64,000 nucleotides of DNA. Source: Exiguobacterium sibiricum 7-3 (lineage in GTDB: Bacteria > Bacillota > Bacilli > Exiguobacteriales > Exiguobacteriaceae). Location: contig NZ_KK211190.1 of assembly GCF_000620865.1 (NCBI RefSeq), positions 1,005,971-1,069,970 on the forward strand. Reading direction: 5' to 3'. Made by a program: the position numbers and the translations under genes. Below are positions 45,809 through 55,060 of the stretch, piece after piece; position 1 is the first letter of the stretch, and each line of letters begins with the position of its first letter. The notes beneath the pieces were generated by a model that made no database searches, was not told the origin of the DNA, and saw nothing but the letters and a program-made list of their open reading frames with translations.

Positions 45809-47221
45809 ATGGTAGTAGGTGAATTCGCACAAGAAACAGATTTACTCGTAATCGGGGCTGGCCCTGGTGGTTACGTCGCTGCAATCCGCGGTGCGCAACT
45901 CGGACTTAAAGTAACAGTCGTCGAGCGTGAAAACGTCGGTGGTGTTTGTTTGAACGTCGGATGTATCCCATCAAAAGCCTTGATTACAGCTGGACACAAC
46001 TTCCAACATGCAAAAGGTTCAGATTCAATGGGAATCACATCTGAGAATGTCGCAGTCGACTTCTCAAAAGTTCAGTCTTGGAAACAGTCTGTCGTCAACA
46101 AATTGACTGGCGGTGTTGGTGGCCTTCTTAAAGGTAACAACGTCGAGACAGTCGTTGGGGAAGCTTACTTCCAATCTGAAGATACAGTTCGTATCATCAA
46201 TGAAGATTCTTCTACACCTTACAAATTCAAAAAATGTATCATCGCAACTGGTTCGACTCCAATCGAACTTCCGGCTTTCAAATGGTCAAAACGCGTCCTT
46301 TCTTCAACAGGCGCATTGAACCTTCCTGAACTTCCGAAAAAACTCATCGTCATCGGCGGCGGATACATCGGAATGGAGCTCGGAACAGCGTATGCTAACT
46401 TTGATACTGAAGTTGTCATCTTAGAAGGAACAAAAGATATCCTTTCTGGATTCGAGCCGGCAATGACGCAAGTCGTCAAGAAAAAGCTCAAACAAAAAGG
46501 CAACATCACGATTCACAACGAAGCACTTGCACAAAGTGTTGAAGAGACAGAAGAAGGCGTGAAAGTTACGTTTGAAGTCAAAGGTGAAACACAAACTGTC
46601 GAAGCGGACTACGTCCTCGTCACAGTTGGTCGTCGCCCGAACACATCTGATCTCGGTCTTGAAATGGCAGAAGTTAAAGTCAGCGAACGTGGACTCGTCG
46701 AAATCGACGATCAGTGCCGTACGTCGAACGAAAACATCTATGCTATCGGGGACATCGTTCCTGGACCGCCACTTGCACACAAAGCTTCATTCGAAGCAAA
46801 AATTGCTGCTGAAGCTGCTGCTGGACACCCGGCATACCTCGACTACAGCGCGATTCCTGCGGTTGTCTTCACAGACCCAGAACTCGCAACAGTCGGTTAT
46901 ACAGAAGCGCAAGCAAAAGAAGAAGGTCTTGATTACCTCGCTTCTAAATTCCCTTACGCTGCAAACGGACGTGCTCTTGCACTCAACGAGCCAGACGGCT
47001 TCTTGAAAATGATCACACGTAAATCAGACGGTCTCTTGATCGGTGCTCAAATCGCTGGTACAGGCGCATCTGACATGATCGCAGAGATGGGACTTGCAAT
47101 CGAGTCTGGAATGACTGCTGAAGATATCGCACTCACAATCCACGCGCACCCTTCACTCGGTGAAATCGCAATGGAAACTGCTGAAGTTGCAATCGGTAGC
47201 CCAATCCACATCATTAAATAA
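45809..47221 (+). CDS. pdhD: Dihydrolipoamide dehydrogenase, E3
   Basis: A 470-aa flavoprotein disulfide reductase that reoxidises lipoyl groups and makes NADH. FAD motif [14 protein letters not shown], redox pair C47-C52 in [16 protein letters not shown] motif [12 protein letters not shown], and C-terminal His-Glu in [11 protein letters not shown] three bases after the pdhC stop, with GGAGGG. Last gene of the operon. Confidence 0.96.
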   Translation: MVVGEFAQETDLLVIGAGPGGYVAAIRGAQLGLKVTVVERENVGGVCLNVGCIPSKALITAGHNFQHAKGSDSMGITSENVAVDFSKVQSWKQSVVNKLTGGVGGLLKGNNVETVVGEAYFQSEDTVRIINEDSSTPYKFKKCIIATGSTPIELPAFKWSKRVLSSTGALNLPELPKKLIVIGGGYIGMELGTAYANFDTEVVILEGTKDILSGFEPAMTQVVKKKLKQKGNITIHNEALAQSVEETEEGVKVTFEVKGETQTVEADYVLVTVGRRPNTSDLGLEMAEVKVSERGLVEIDDQCRTSNENIYAIGDIVPGPPLAHKASFEAKIAAEAAAGHPAYLDYSAIPAVVFTDPELATVGYTEAQAKEEGLDYLASKFPYAANGRALALNEPDGFLKMITRKSDGLLIGAQIAGTGASDMIAEMGLAIESGMTAEDIALTIHAHPSLGEIAMETAEVAIGSPIHIIK

Positions 47222-47224
47222 TCA

Positions 47225-47263
47225 AGAAAACCTTAAGCGGGGAGCCGACCGCTTAAGGTTTTT
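47225..47263 (+). terminator. Terminator of pdhABCD
   Basis: AAACCTTAAGCGG / CCGCTTAAGGTTT stem with seven Ts. Confidence 0.9.
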
Positions 47264-47323
47264 TTGTTTCGTTTAACCTTTCTTTAAAACAGGAAAAGGA
47301 TAAAAAAGAAAGGGTGAGACACG

Positions 47324-47632
47324 ATGGAATCGCAATTATCGCCACTCGAAGAACTGTATCATGTCTCAGAAACGGATAAAGTCAGGTTTATCGGTGTGAC
47401 GACGGAACAAGCACGGTACGATTTTGGTGTCATCTTTACCAAACAATTTTTTGGGAAGATGCTAGTCGTCAGTCTCACGAGCGGGCGCGCTGCATTACTC
47501 GATCACGCAGATGTATTGGATTCAGAAGCCTTGCATCGATTACTTGGCATTGATGCCATCGATGCCGAGACAGTAGGGGAATTTCTAGCGACGCTGTTGC
47601 CGTACACTCCGAGTTACGAACAGGCAGACTAA
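47324..47632 (+). CDS. DUF3055-like small protein
   Basis: A 102-aa protein. The stretch KVRFIGVTTEQARYDFGVIFTKQFFGKMLVVSLTSGRAALLD matches what I remember of the DUF3055 family of Bacilli, with a beta-rich N-terminal half and a helical, acidic C-terminal half. Function unknown. AGAAAGGGTGAG precedes the ATG. It lies between pdhD and convergent speA and ends at a shared terminator. Confidence 0.72.
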   Translation: MESQLSPLEELYHVSETDKVRFIGVTTEQARYDFGVIFTKQFFGKMLVVSLTSGRAALLDHADVLDSEALHRLLGIDAIDAETVGEFLATLLPYTPSYEQAD

Positions 47633-47669
47633 AAGACCGCAACTGCTTTTTAGCAGTTACGGTCTTTTG
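47630..47669. terminator. Bidirectional terminator near speA
   Basis: AAAAGACCGCAACTGCT / AGCAGTTACGGTCTTTT stem (near perfect) between convergent genes. Confidence 0.88.
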
Positions 47670-47683
47670 TTTAGGCACGATAT

Positions 47684-49171
47684 TTAACGAATCGCATTCG
47701 ATTGTTGAATGACTTTGATCGTCTCGAGTGTGTGATCTTCCAGTCCTTGAACAGGAAGACCGGCTTCGATGTTTTCTTTGATATACGCTAAGTTGTCAGT
47801 CGTAATCATTTCACCCGGAATAAAGATTGGGATACCGGGTGGATAGACCATCATGAACTCTGCCGAGATCCGTCCAACAGCATCAGCAAGTGGAATCGTT
47901 TCTGTTTCTTCATAAAACGCATCCCGCGGACTGAGAGCGAGTGCTGGAATGTCAGGCAAAACGATGGAGTGGGATGCTGTTTTAGATCCCGTATCCCGAT
48001 GACGTTCTACGAGAGCAGCCATTCCTGCAAGCAAGGCATCAATCGTCTCTTCCGAATCACCAGAAGTGATGATCAACAAGATGTTGTTTAAGTCTGACAG
48101 TTCGACTTCAATCCGGTGTTCTTCCCGTAAAAATTCTTCGACGAGATGGCCGGAAATGCCAAGTCCTTTAACGGAAATCAACACTTTTGTCGGATCGAAG
48201 GCAAATGTCGCACTAGAATGCAAATCCGATTCACCAAACACGGCGAGATAAGGCAATTTCGCGAGTCCCATCCGCATCCGTGTCGCAAGTTCGAGCGCAC
48301 GACGGTTCATTGCTTCTCCGTTAATCGCCAGATGGCGGCGGGCGCAGTCGAGTGATGCCAATAATAGATAGGAAGTGGAGGTCGTCGTCAACATCGACAG
48401 GACGGCCTGGACTTTATCCGGTGAGACGAGTCCGCGACGGACATTCAAGACGGAGCTACCGGTCAGCGATCCTCCTAATTTATGAACACTTGTCGCAGCG
48501 AGATCTGCACCTGCCTGCATCGCAGACAGCGGCATATCATCGTGGAACGCAATATGAACGCCGTGTGCTTCGTCGACTAGTACAGGGATACCTTTACCAT
48601 GGGCAAGCGTAACGATGCTCTCTAAGTCACCTGCGACGCCAAAGTATGTCGGGTTGATAACCAGGACGGCTTTTGTGTCCGGGTGAAGACTGAGAGCACG
48701 CTCGACGGCACTTGGCGTAATACCATGAGCGATGCCAAACATTTCATCAAACTCGGGGTGAATGAAAATCGGGTGCGCTCCAGAAAGAACGATAGCCGAC
48801 ATGACCGATTTATGAACGTTCCGGGGAACTAAAATTTTATCGTCCGGACCGACGACGCTCATGATCATTGCCATGATGGCGGTCGAGGTTCCCTGAACGG
48901 AGAAAAATGTTTCGTCTGCATGGAAGGCTTGAGCTGCTAATTGATGAGCATCCTTGATGATTCCTTTTGGATGATGTAAATCATCGAGCGGCGCGATATT
49001 GATTAAATCGATATCGAGCGCATTTTGACCGATGAATGATCGAAAAGCAGGATCCATTCCTTGGCCATTTTTATGACCGGGAATATGAAATTGAATTGGT
49101 TGACGTTTCGCGTGCGCAAGCAGCGCATCGAATAAAGGTGTATCGAGCTGTGTTAAGCTTTTTGTTTGCAC
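47684..49171 (-). CDS. speA: Arginine decarboxylase family (SpeA), PLP-dependent
   Basis: A 495-aa fold-type I Orn/Lys/Arg decarboxylase; in B. subtilis the neighbour of pdhD at this position is speA, which makes agmatine for spermidine. Features are PIQFHIPGHKNGQG, VDEAHGVH, PLP lysine in TSVHKLGGSLTGSSVLN and YPPGIPIFIPGE near the C-terminus. The GTG start follows AAGGGGGG; a longer in-frame ATG lacks a site. Lysine or ornithine specificity cannot be excluded from sequence alone. Confidence 0.88.
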   Translation of the reverse strand: MQTKSLTQLDTPLFDALLAHAKRQPIQFHIPGHKNGQGMDPAFRSFIGQNALDIDLINIAPLDDLHHPKGIIKDAHQLAAQAFHADETFFSVQGTSTAIMAMIMSVVGPDDKILVPRNVHKSVMSAIVLSGAHPIFIHPEFDEMFGIAHGITPSAVERALSLHPDTKAVLVINPTYFGVAGDLESIVTLAHGKGIPVLVDEAHGVHIAFHDDMPLSAMQAGADLAATSVHKLGGSLTGSSVLNVRRGLVSPDKVQAVLSMLTTTSTSYLLLASLDCARRHLAINGEAMNRRALELATRMRMGLAKLPYLAVFGESDLHSSATFAFDPTKVLISVKGLGISGHLVEEFLREEHRIEVELSDLNNILLIITSGDSEETIDALLAGMAALVERHRDTGSKTASHSIVLPDIPALALSPRDAFYEETETIPLADAVGRISAEFMMVYPPGIPIFIPGEMITTDNLAYIKENIEAGLPVQGLEDHTLETIKVIQQSNAIR

Positions 49172-49302
49172 CAGATTTCCCCCCTTAAAACCGAATAAAA
49201 AACAATCAAACAAGCTAACTATAACAAGTTTTCATGAGGTTGCAACTGTTTTATGTTCGATTTCGTTGTAAAATAGGAAGCGTCAAGAAAGGAAGTGTCA
49301 CA

Positions 49303-49575
49303 ATGGCGGTCAATTATCCGATTAATCCGGACTGGTCTACGGACGAAATCGTTACAGTCATCCAATTTTTTAATATTGTTGAAGAGGCTTACGAAAAAGG
49401 GGTCGATCGTACTGTCTTTTTAAATGCCTATCAAGCGTTTAAAACCATCGTCAATTCAAAATCGGAAGAAAAACAGCTTGATCAGTTTTACTTTGAAGAA
49501 ACAGGATGTTCGAGCTACCGTGCTGTACAACAAGCGAGAAAACAAACAGATGCCTTGTTGCGTTTGAAAAAGTAA
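49303..49575 (+). CDS. yktA: UPF0223 family protein YktA
   Basis: A 90-aa protein. NPDWSTDEIVTVIQFFNIVEEAYEKGVDR and SKSEEKQLDQFYFEETGCSSYR match UPF0223/YktA. Function unknown; the fold is predicted helical. The ATG follows AAAGGAAG at about 9 nt; a 23-residue upstream extension has no ribosome site. Position after speA is conserved in B. subtilis. Confidence 0.88.
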   Translation: MAVNYPINPDWSTDEIVTVIQFFNIVEEAYEKGVDRTVFLNAYQAFKTIVNSKSEEKQLDQFYFEETGCSSYRAVQQARKQTDALLRLKK

Positions 49576-49590
49576 CGAAATCCGCATCGT

Positions 49591-49635
49591 CAACCAGCCC
49601 CTTTTCTGACAGTTCAGAAGAGGGGCTGGTTGTTT
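49591..49635 (+). terminator. Terminator of yktA
   Basis: CAACCAGCCCCTT / AGGGGCTGGTTG stem, T-containing tail. Confidence 0.85.
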
Positions 49636-49720
49636 AGAAAAAACAAAAACTGGTTATATACTACATACAAGACGATATCGTACAACTGTAAAATTTAAAA
49701 ATAGATACTTTACATCTAAG

Positions 49721-49745
49721 TTGAATCGTACTATTATGGATTCAA
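49721..49745. repeat. Inverted repeat upstream of the ykzI-like gene
   Basis: TTGAATC (49721-49727) and GATTCAA (49739-49745) with an 11-nt centre. Could be an operator; no regulator can be assigned. Confidence 0.45.
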
Positions 49746-49809
49746 TCCACTAATTAGTCGCAATTGTCTGATAACTAAGTTTTTTATCCCGCGAAGGAGT
49801 GTGGTTACT

Positions 49810-49998
49810 GTGAAACAAGTGATCGAAGCATACAAAAGAAAAGATGCAGAAAAACGCATTCCTGTATTGCGCCTTGAGATCGATTATGAACTTGCGACAT
49901 TACATGATGCAATCGTAGCAAGTGATACGGAAGCGATGGGTGCCAGTAAGGAACGTCTTGAAAAATACCGCCAAGAGATGGTTCGTCTTGAAGCGTAA
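49810..49998 (+). CDS. Small helical protein, YkzI position, 62 aa
   Basis: A 62-aa, highly charged helical protein (MKQVIEAYKRKDAEKR...LHDAIVASDTEAMGASKERLEKYRQEM) likely to form a helical hairpin. The GTG start at 49810 is preferred because AAGGAG ends 11 nt upstream; the GTG at 49801 is too close. In B. subtilis the small gene ykzI lies between yktAB and yktC, so this is probably its positional counterpart; yktB is absent here. Function unknown. Confidence 0.68.
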   Translation: MKQVIEAYKRKDAEKRIPVLRLEIDYELATLHDAIVASDTEAMGASKERLEKYRQEMVRLEA

Positions 49999-50048
49999 AC
50001 AAGATGATATCTTTTAAAATAGAATAAACGATAATAAAATAATCCCAA

Positions 50049-50086
50049 AATCAACCAGCGAAATTTTTGTTGGTTGATTTTTTTTG
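50049..50086 (+). terminator. Terminator after the ykzI-like gene
   Basis: AATCAACCA / TGGTTGATT stem with eight Ts. Confidence 0.88.
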
Positions 50087-50136
50087 TTATCATGAGAATG
50101 TAGGACGGTCTGAAAGAGACGGAAAGGGTGAGTCGG

Positions 50137-50916
50137 ATGCAAGGGATTGAGTTACATGCGATCGATCTAATCAAGCGGGCGGGCAAGTATATTCGTCAAA
50201 AGATGGATCAAGCGTATCATATAGAAGAAAAAACAAATAAAAGTGATCTCGTCACAGAAATTGACCAACATGTCGAAGATTTATTGATTCAAGGAATTCT
50301 GGATCGATATCCTGATCATCATGTGTATGGAGAGGAAGGACGAATCGTTCGTCCGGATACATTAGAAGGAACGGTCTGGTTCGTCGATCCGATTGACGGG
50401 ACGATGAACTTCATCCGTCAAAAACGCTTATTCGCGATCTCGATTGCCATTATGGTAGAAGGGGAACTGCGTTACGGGTTCGTCTATGATGTGATGGCCG
50501 ATGAACTGTTTCATGCCATCAAAGGACAAGGGGCTTACGAAAACGGTATTCGACTCGCACCCATCAAGGAGAGACCGGTCAAAGAAGCCATTATTTGCAT
50601 GAATGCGACATGGGTGACAGCGAACCGGCGAATCGATTCTAATCTACTCGCGCCACTTGTCCGTGATGCGGTCGGTGTTCGGGCTGTCGGTGCTGCTTCG
50701 CTGGAACTTGCCTGGGTCGCGGCGGGACGTGTCGACGGTTACATCACGATGCGGAATATGCCGTGGGATTATACAGGTGGACAAGTATTGATCGAGGAAC
50801 TCGGCGGACGTGTCGGGACGATCGAGGGGACAGAGATGACGTATCTTGAACAAACGAGTGTACTGGCAGGAAGCCGTCAATTCGTTGAAGACGTGTTGAC
50901 ATACGTGCAAAAATAA
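50137..50916 (+). CDS. suhB: Inositol-1-monophosphatase family protein
   Basis: A 259-aa lithium-sensitive-type phosphatase (YktC in B. subtilis). Metal motifs are YGEEG (Glu), FVDPIDGTMNFI and, near the C-terminus, PWDYTGG. The ATG at 50137 follows AAAGGGTGAG; a GTG nine bases earlier lies in the ribosome-site region. Substrate may be inositol phosphate, NADP(H) or PAP, which the family cannot resolve by eye. Confidence 0.92.
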   Translation: MQGIELHAIDLIKRAGKYIRQKMDQAYHIEEKTNKSDLVTEIDQHVEDLLIQGILDRYPDHHVYGEEGRIVRPDTLEGTVWFVDPIDGTMNFIRQKRLFAISIAIMVEGELRYGFVYDVMADELFHAIKGQGAYENGIRLAPIKERPVKEAIICMNATWVTANRRIDSNLLAPLVRDAVGVRAVGAASLELAWVAAGRVDGYITMRNMPWDYTGGQVLIEELGGRVGTIEGTEMTYLEQTSVLAGSRQFVEDVLTYVQK

Positions 50917-50936
50917 AACGCCCGTAGAGGGCGTTT
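50915..50936. terminator. Hairpin between suhB and ylaF
   Basis: AAACGCCC / GGGCGTTT stem overlapping both gene ends; works on either strand. Confidence 0.75.
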
Positions 50937-51105
50937 AGGCTTGTTTACGTAAACGAGCTTTCAAGACGAAGCCAACTCCCATCGTCCCGATGGTCAAAAG
51001 AAGTGAGACGACAATCATGAGTACGTTTTGTTCCGCAATAAAAATACCGATGGCTGCCATCGAACCAACTGCGATGATGGCTAACAATAAAAAAAGAATC
51101 CGCAT
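50935..51105 (-). CDS. ylaF: YlaF-like (DUF5325) small membrane protein, 56 aa
   Basis: A 56-aa ORF found by reading the minus strand: starts MRILFLLLAIIAVGSMAAIG, then a second hydrophobic helix (LMIVVSLLLTIGTMGVGFVL) and a basic tail KARLRKQA. AGGGGGG sits 8 nt before the ATG. Two-helix layout and position beside typA match YlaF of B. subtilis. Function unknown. A different minus-strand frame over the same DNA encodes a Cys/His/Arg-rich peptide and is a shadow. Confidence 0.85.
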   Translation of the reverse strand: MRILFLLLAIIAVGSMAAIGIFIAEQNVLMIVVSLLLTIGTMGVGFVLKARLRKQA

Positions 51106-51201
51106 TTGTCATTCCCCCCTCACGATACATGAACTCGTCTTTAGTTTAGCGTGAATCAGGGACAATGAAAAGGCTTTCGCTGTCATCTTCAATCGAAGTG
51201 A

Positions 51202-51232
51202 TTGCCAACTACTAGTCAACCTGTGCTATACT
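51202..51232 (+). promoter_or_regulatory. typA promoter with extended -10
   Basis: TTGCCA (51202-51207), 19-bp spacer, TATACT (51227-51232) preceded by TGC, an extended -10 that compensates for the long spacer. Confidence 0.6.
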
Positions 51233-51292
51233 CTTAAAGTTGACCGAAAGTATTAATGGATTATTTAAATGAACAGAAAGAGGTACACACCT

Positions 51293-53140
51293 ATGACAAC
51301 AGTAGTAAGAAACGATTTACGCAACGTCGCGATCATCGCCCACGTTGACCATGGTAAAACGACACTCGTCGATGAGCTTTTAAAACAATCTGGAACATTC
51401 CGTGCGAATGAACTAGTCGAAGAACGCGCAATGGACTCAAATGATATCGAGCGTGAGCGCGGAATCACGATCCTTGCTAAAAATACGGCAATTGATTACA
51501 AAAATACACGCATCAACATCGTTGATACACCAGGTCACGCCGATTTCGGTGGTGAAGTAGAACGTATCATGCGTATGGTTGACGGCGTTATCCTCGTTGT
51601 TGATGCTCGTGAAGGCTGTATGCCACAAACACGTTTCGTATTGAAAAAAGCACTTGAACAAGGTCTTCAACCAATCGTCGTCGTCAATAAAATTGACAAG
51701 CCGATGGTTCGTCCACTCGAAGTTGTTGACGAAGTCGTCGACCTCTTGATTGATCTTGGAGCAGATGAAGATCAACTCGAATTCCCAGTCGTTTATGCAT
51801 CGGCAGTCAACGGCTCAAGTTCATTTGACCCTGAACTTGAAAATCAAGAAGATACAATTACAAACGTTCTTGACTTGATTCTTGAACATACTCCGGCTCC
51901 TGTTGACAACAGCATGGATCCATTACAATTCCAAGTTACGATGCTTGACTATGATAACTATCTTGGTCGTATCGGAGTAGGACGCGTTTTCCGTGGAGAA
52001 ATCAAAGTTGGAGACAGCGTTTCGCTTTCTAAACTTGATGGATCAATCAAAAACTTCCGTGTTACGAAATTATTCGGATACTTTGGTCTGAAACGTGTTG
52101 AAATCGAAGCTGCAAAAGCTGGAGATTTGATCGCAATCGCAGGTATGGAAGACATCAACGTCGGTGAAACGGTTTGCCCGACTTCACACGTCGATCCACT
52201 CCCATTACTTCGTATTGATGAGCCGACTCTTCAAATGACGTTCATCGTCAACAACTCGCCATTCGCTGGTCGTGAAGGTGACCTCGTCACTTCGCGTAAA
52301 ATCGAAGAGCGTCTTGAAAAAGAGCTTGAAACAGACGTTTCACTCCGTATCGAAAACACAGATTCACCGGACCGCTGGATCGTATCTGGCCGTGGTGAGC
52401 TTCACCTCGGAATTTTGATTGAAAACATGCGTCGTGAAGGATACGAAATTCAAGTATCTAAACCGCAGGTAATCATCAAAGTTGAAGACGGCGTCAAAGT
52501 TGAGCCGTTTGAGCGCGTTGTCATTGATACACCTGAAGAATATACAGGTGGCGTCATGGAATCGATCGGTCTCCGTAAAGGTGAACTGACGAACATGCAA
52601 ACAATGGATAACGGACAAACAAAAATGGAATTCATCGTTCCTTCACGTGGATTGATCGGATACCGGAATGAATTCTTATCTGCAACACGCGGATACGGCA
52701 TCATGAACCATACATTCGAAGAATACCGTCCGTTCATCAACGCGGATATCGGTGGACGCCGCAGTGGTGTTATGGTCTCAATCGAAGCTGGTAAAGCGAC
52801 TGCATATGCGATTTCTGCACTTGAAGACCGCGGAACGATCTTCATCGAGCCAGGCCTTGAAGTTTACGAAGGAATGATCATCGGTGAATGTAACCGTGAC
52901 GTCGATCTCGCTGTTAACGTTGTTAAAGCGAAGCAATTGACGAACATGCGTGCATCTGCGAAAGATACAACAAACGTTCTTAAACGTCCACGTGTCTTCT
53001 CGCTCGAAGAATCATTAACATTCTTGAATGAAGATGAGTACTGTGAGATTACACCGCAATCAGTTCGTCTTCGTAAACAAGTATTGAACAAAAACGAACG
53101 TGAAAAACAAGACAAGCGTCGTCGTCTTGGTAAAGACTGA
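51293..53140 (+). CDS. typA: Ribosome-associated GTPase TypA/BipA
   Basis: A 615-aa translational GTPase involved in ribosome assembly and stress and cold growth. G1 [18 protein letters not shown]2 in RERGITI, G3 [15 protein letters not shown]4 NKIDKP, and the BipA-specific C-terminal domain ([26 protein letters not shown]). The ATG at 51293 follows AAAGAGG at 8 nt; the upstream ATG at 51269 is rejected. Confidence 0.96.
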   Translation: MTTVVRNDLRNVAIIAHVDHGKTTLVDELLKQSGTFRANELVEERAMDSNDIERERGITILAKNTAIDYKNTRINIVDTPGHADFGGEVERIMRMVDGVILVVDAREGCMPQTRFVLKKALEQGLQPIVVVNKIDKPMVRPLEVVDEVVDLLIDLGADEDQLEFPVVYASAVNGSSSFDPELENQEDTITNVLDLILEHTPAPVDNSMDPLQFQVTMLDYDNYLGRIGVGRVFRGEIKVGDSVSLSKLDGSIKNFRVTKLFGYFGLKRVEIEAAKAGDLIAIAGMEDINVGETVCPTSHVDPLPLLRIDEPTLQMTFIVNNSPFAGREGDLVTSRKIEERLEKELETDVSLRIENTDSPDRWIVSGRGELHLGILIENMRREGYEIQVSKPQVIIKVEDGVKVEPFERVVIDTPEEYTGGVMESIGLRKGELTNMQTMDNGQTKMEFIVPSRGLIGYRNEFLSATRGYGIMNHTFEEYRPFINADIGGRRSGVMVSIEAGKATAYAISALEDRGTIFIEPGLEVYEGMIIGECNRDVDLAVNVVKAKQLTNMRASAKDTTNVLKRPRVFSLEESLTFLNEDEYCEITPQSVRLRKQVLNKNEREKQDKRRRLGKD

Positions 53141-53167
53141 GCTCTTAACACGTAAGGGGGACTGGCA

Positions 53168-53521
53168 ATGACTGCACAACCTGCCGTTGCTTCTGATTTC
53201 TCAAAATTTGATATTCCCGCCGTTGCGAAGTTGCTTGGTGTGGGAAGTGACCCGAATAACTTGAGTGCCGGCTTCAATGCACTGATGATTACGGTCGTCA
53301 TCTTGACGTTAATCGTTTTTAAATTAGGTTTTGCGAAAGAGTTAGCCTGGTGGAAATCGCTGATTGTCTATTTGTTGCTTGCGGTGTTCTCTGCCGCTTT
53401 AACACTTGTCTTTTGGACATGGCCGATTCCTGAAGTATTGCTTGCGATGGTCGTCATTCTCGGAATTTACCGATTCCGGATGTGGATGGTCAAACGTGAG
53501 CGAGAACGAACCGCTTCTTGA
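53168..53521 (+). CDS. ylaH: YlaH-like membrane protein
   Basis: A 117-aa protein with three predicted helices (about residues 37-53, 61-82 and 88-102) and a basic C-terminus (RFRMWMVKRERERTAS). GFAKELAWWKSLIVYLLLA and LTLVFWTWPIPEVLL match YlaH. AAGGGGGA precedes the ATG 28 bp after typA, as in B. subtilis. Function unknown. Confidence 0.85.
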   Translation: MTAQPAVASDFSKFDIPAVAKLLGVGSDPNNLSAGFNALMITVVILTLIVFKLGFAKELAWWKSLIVYLLLAVFSAALTLVFWTWPIPEVLLAMVVILGIYRFRMWMVKRERERTAS

Positions 53522-53529
53522 TCGTAAAT

Positions 53530-53573
53530 CAACTAAAAAAAGTTCCGTTTCCTTTTGGAGACGGGACTTTTTT
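53530..53573 (+). terminator. Terminator of typA-ylaH
   Basis: AAAGTTCCGTTTCC / GGAGACGGGACTTT stem with a T run. Confidence 0.85.
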
Positions 53574-53662
53574 TGTGTGAAATGAAGTGAAATGCGTTCC
53601 GTGTTCGATTTCAGGAATAGTTTACGGCAGGTTCGGGAAAAAAATAGCAAGAGGTGATAGAT

Positions 53663-54712
53663 ATGATCAACCGAAAATGGGGCATTCCATGTGGTCTTGC
53701 TGTTATTTTAGCCGGATGTTCAGAAACGACGACCGAAGATTCGTCGAAATCGGTTCCGAAAACATCGGAGTCGGTCAAAAGCAATATCATTTTCGAAAAT
53801 TTAAGGATTCCGTGGAATATTGAAAAAAACCAACAGATATTTTATATTACCGAACGGGAAGGGACGATTGTAAAAGGGACTGAAGGCAAGTACAGCCGGA
53901 TGGATCTCGAATTGAACGAACAGGTCGTTGCGGAAGGGGAAGGCGGACTCCTCGGTATGGCGCTCGATCCAGACTTCAAAGAGAATCAAACCGCGTATGT
54001 CTATCATACGTATGAGAAGGATGGCGCACTTTGGAATCGAGTCATTGAGATTAAGGAAGAGAAGGAATCATGGAAAGAGCAACGGGTATTGCTTGATGCG
54101 ATTCCAGGAGCATCGATTCATAACGGCGGCCGAATCGAAATCGGACCGGATGGATTATTATATGTCACGGTCGGAGACGCGGCAGTCCCCGAGAACGCTC
54201 AAAAACTCTCTTCTTTATCCGGGAAGATTCTTCGTATGAACCTTGACGGTAGCCCAGCGAAAGAGAATTTAAAAGAATACGTCTATAGTTATGGTCACCG
54301 GAATCCACAAGGATTAGTCTTTGTCGACCAAACGTTGTACGCAACGGAACACGGACAGAGCGGACATGATGAAATCAACCGGATTGAACAAAAAAACTAC
54401 GGTTGGCCATTGATTGAAGGGACAGAAAAGCAGCAAGGATTAGTAACCCCTTGGTATGAAGTGGGTGAAAATTCAGTTGCGCCGAGCGGAGTAGCCGAAC
54501 AAAACGGGAAACTGTATTTCGGGACACTGGTTGGTCAGAGTCTCCAGTCAATTGAAACGTCGACCTCTAAAGTAGAGCTACTCGTGACGGATCGGGGACG
54601 TATTCGAGACGTGATGGCGGACGGAAAACGACTGTATTACGTGACGAACAATACGGATGGACGAGGCAATCCTTCGGACAAAGACGATGTTCTTGTTCGT
54701 CTCGAACCGTAA
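53663..54712 (+). CDS. PQQ-dependent sugar dehydrogenase-like lipoprotein
   Basis: A 349-aa exported lipoprotein (short signal ending in LAGC at about residue 19) of the glucose/sorbosone dehydrogenase (GSDH) beta-propeller family. Typical signatures are EGGLLGMALDPDF, HNGGRIEIGPDGLLYVTVGD and YGHRNPQGLVF, followed by EHGQSGHDEINRI. PQQ is the expected cofactor, but no PQQ synthesis genes are seen here and many Bacilli lack them, so the protein may use imported PQQ or act otherwise. Start chosen with AGAGGTG. Confidence 0.88.
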   Translation: MINRKWGIPCGLAVILAGCSETTTEDSSKSVPKTSESVKSNIIFENLRIPWNIEKNQQIFYITEREGTIVKGTEGKYSRMDLELNEQVVAEGEGGLLGMALDPDFKENQTAYVYHTYEKDGALWNRVIEIKEEKESWKEQRVLLDAIPGASIHNGGRIEIGPDGLLYVTVGDAAVPENAQKLSSLSGKILRMNLDGSPAKENLKEYVYSYGHRNPQGLVFVDQTLYATEHGQSGHDEINRIEQKNYGWPLIEGTEKQQGLVTPWYEVGENSVAPSGVAEQNGKLYFGTLVGQSLQSIETSTSKVELLVTDRGRIRDVMADGKRLYYVTNNTDGRGNPSDKDDVLVRLEP

Positions 54713-54743
54713 AAAAACTACTTTGATCGTCAAAGTAGTTTTA
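54711..54743. terminator. Bidirectional terminator
   Basis: AAACTACTTTGA / TCAAAGTAGTTTT stem between convergent genes. Confidence 0.88.
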
Positions 54744-54944
54744 CCATCTTTTTTTAGTTGTCGCCCAGGTCGGATACAGGTTGAATTTTCCTGTTTCTTG
54801 CCTCTCAACGGTCCGCTTTGTGACACGTTCATGACATTCATCGCATATGTAGACGCGTACCGGTTTATTTCGCAGTCTTTTTGCTGTGAAGGACCAGTCG
54901 TCGATGGTTTCTCGTTTATCGCAGATGGTGCATTTGACACGCAT
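54741..54944 (-). CDS. ylaI: YlaI-like zinc-ribbon protein (DUF2197)
   Basis: A 67-aa protein with two CxxC pairs, C5-x2-C8 (VKCTICDK) and CDEC near residue 35 (YICDECHERV), forming a zinc ribbon. FTAKRLRNKPVRVYICDEC is close to YlaI of B. subtilis. GGGAGGTCC-type site on the minus strand precedes the ATG. Function unknown; a nucleic-acid or protein binding role is typical of such ribbons. It is on the strand opposite to its B. subtilis-order neighbours. Confidence 0.88.
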   Translation of the reverse strand: MRVKCTICDKRETIDDWSFTAKRLRNKPVRVYICDECHERVTKRTVERQETGKFNLYPTWATTKKRW

Positions 54945-55060
54945 GGGAGGTCCCCCTTTTTTTCTTAGTATATCATATTTAAGAATTGTTCAACTTGAAA
55001 AAGGGATGCGAATATCGGATATCGAATAGTAATAAAATAAGGAATAGAGGGGGTGGTACC

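Noticed and set aside
47222-47683. Search for the sRNA SR1/SR1P expected between pdhD and speA in Bacillus
   Set aside because: The gap is filled by the DUF3055-like gene and two terminators; no SR1P-like ORF or extra RNA unit is visible.
50945-51130. 61-aa minus-strand frame rich in His, Arg and Cys
   Set aside because: Out-of-frame shadow of the ylaF-like gene, which has the better composition and ribosome site.
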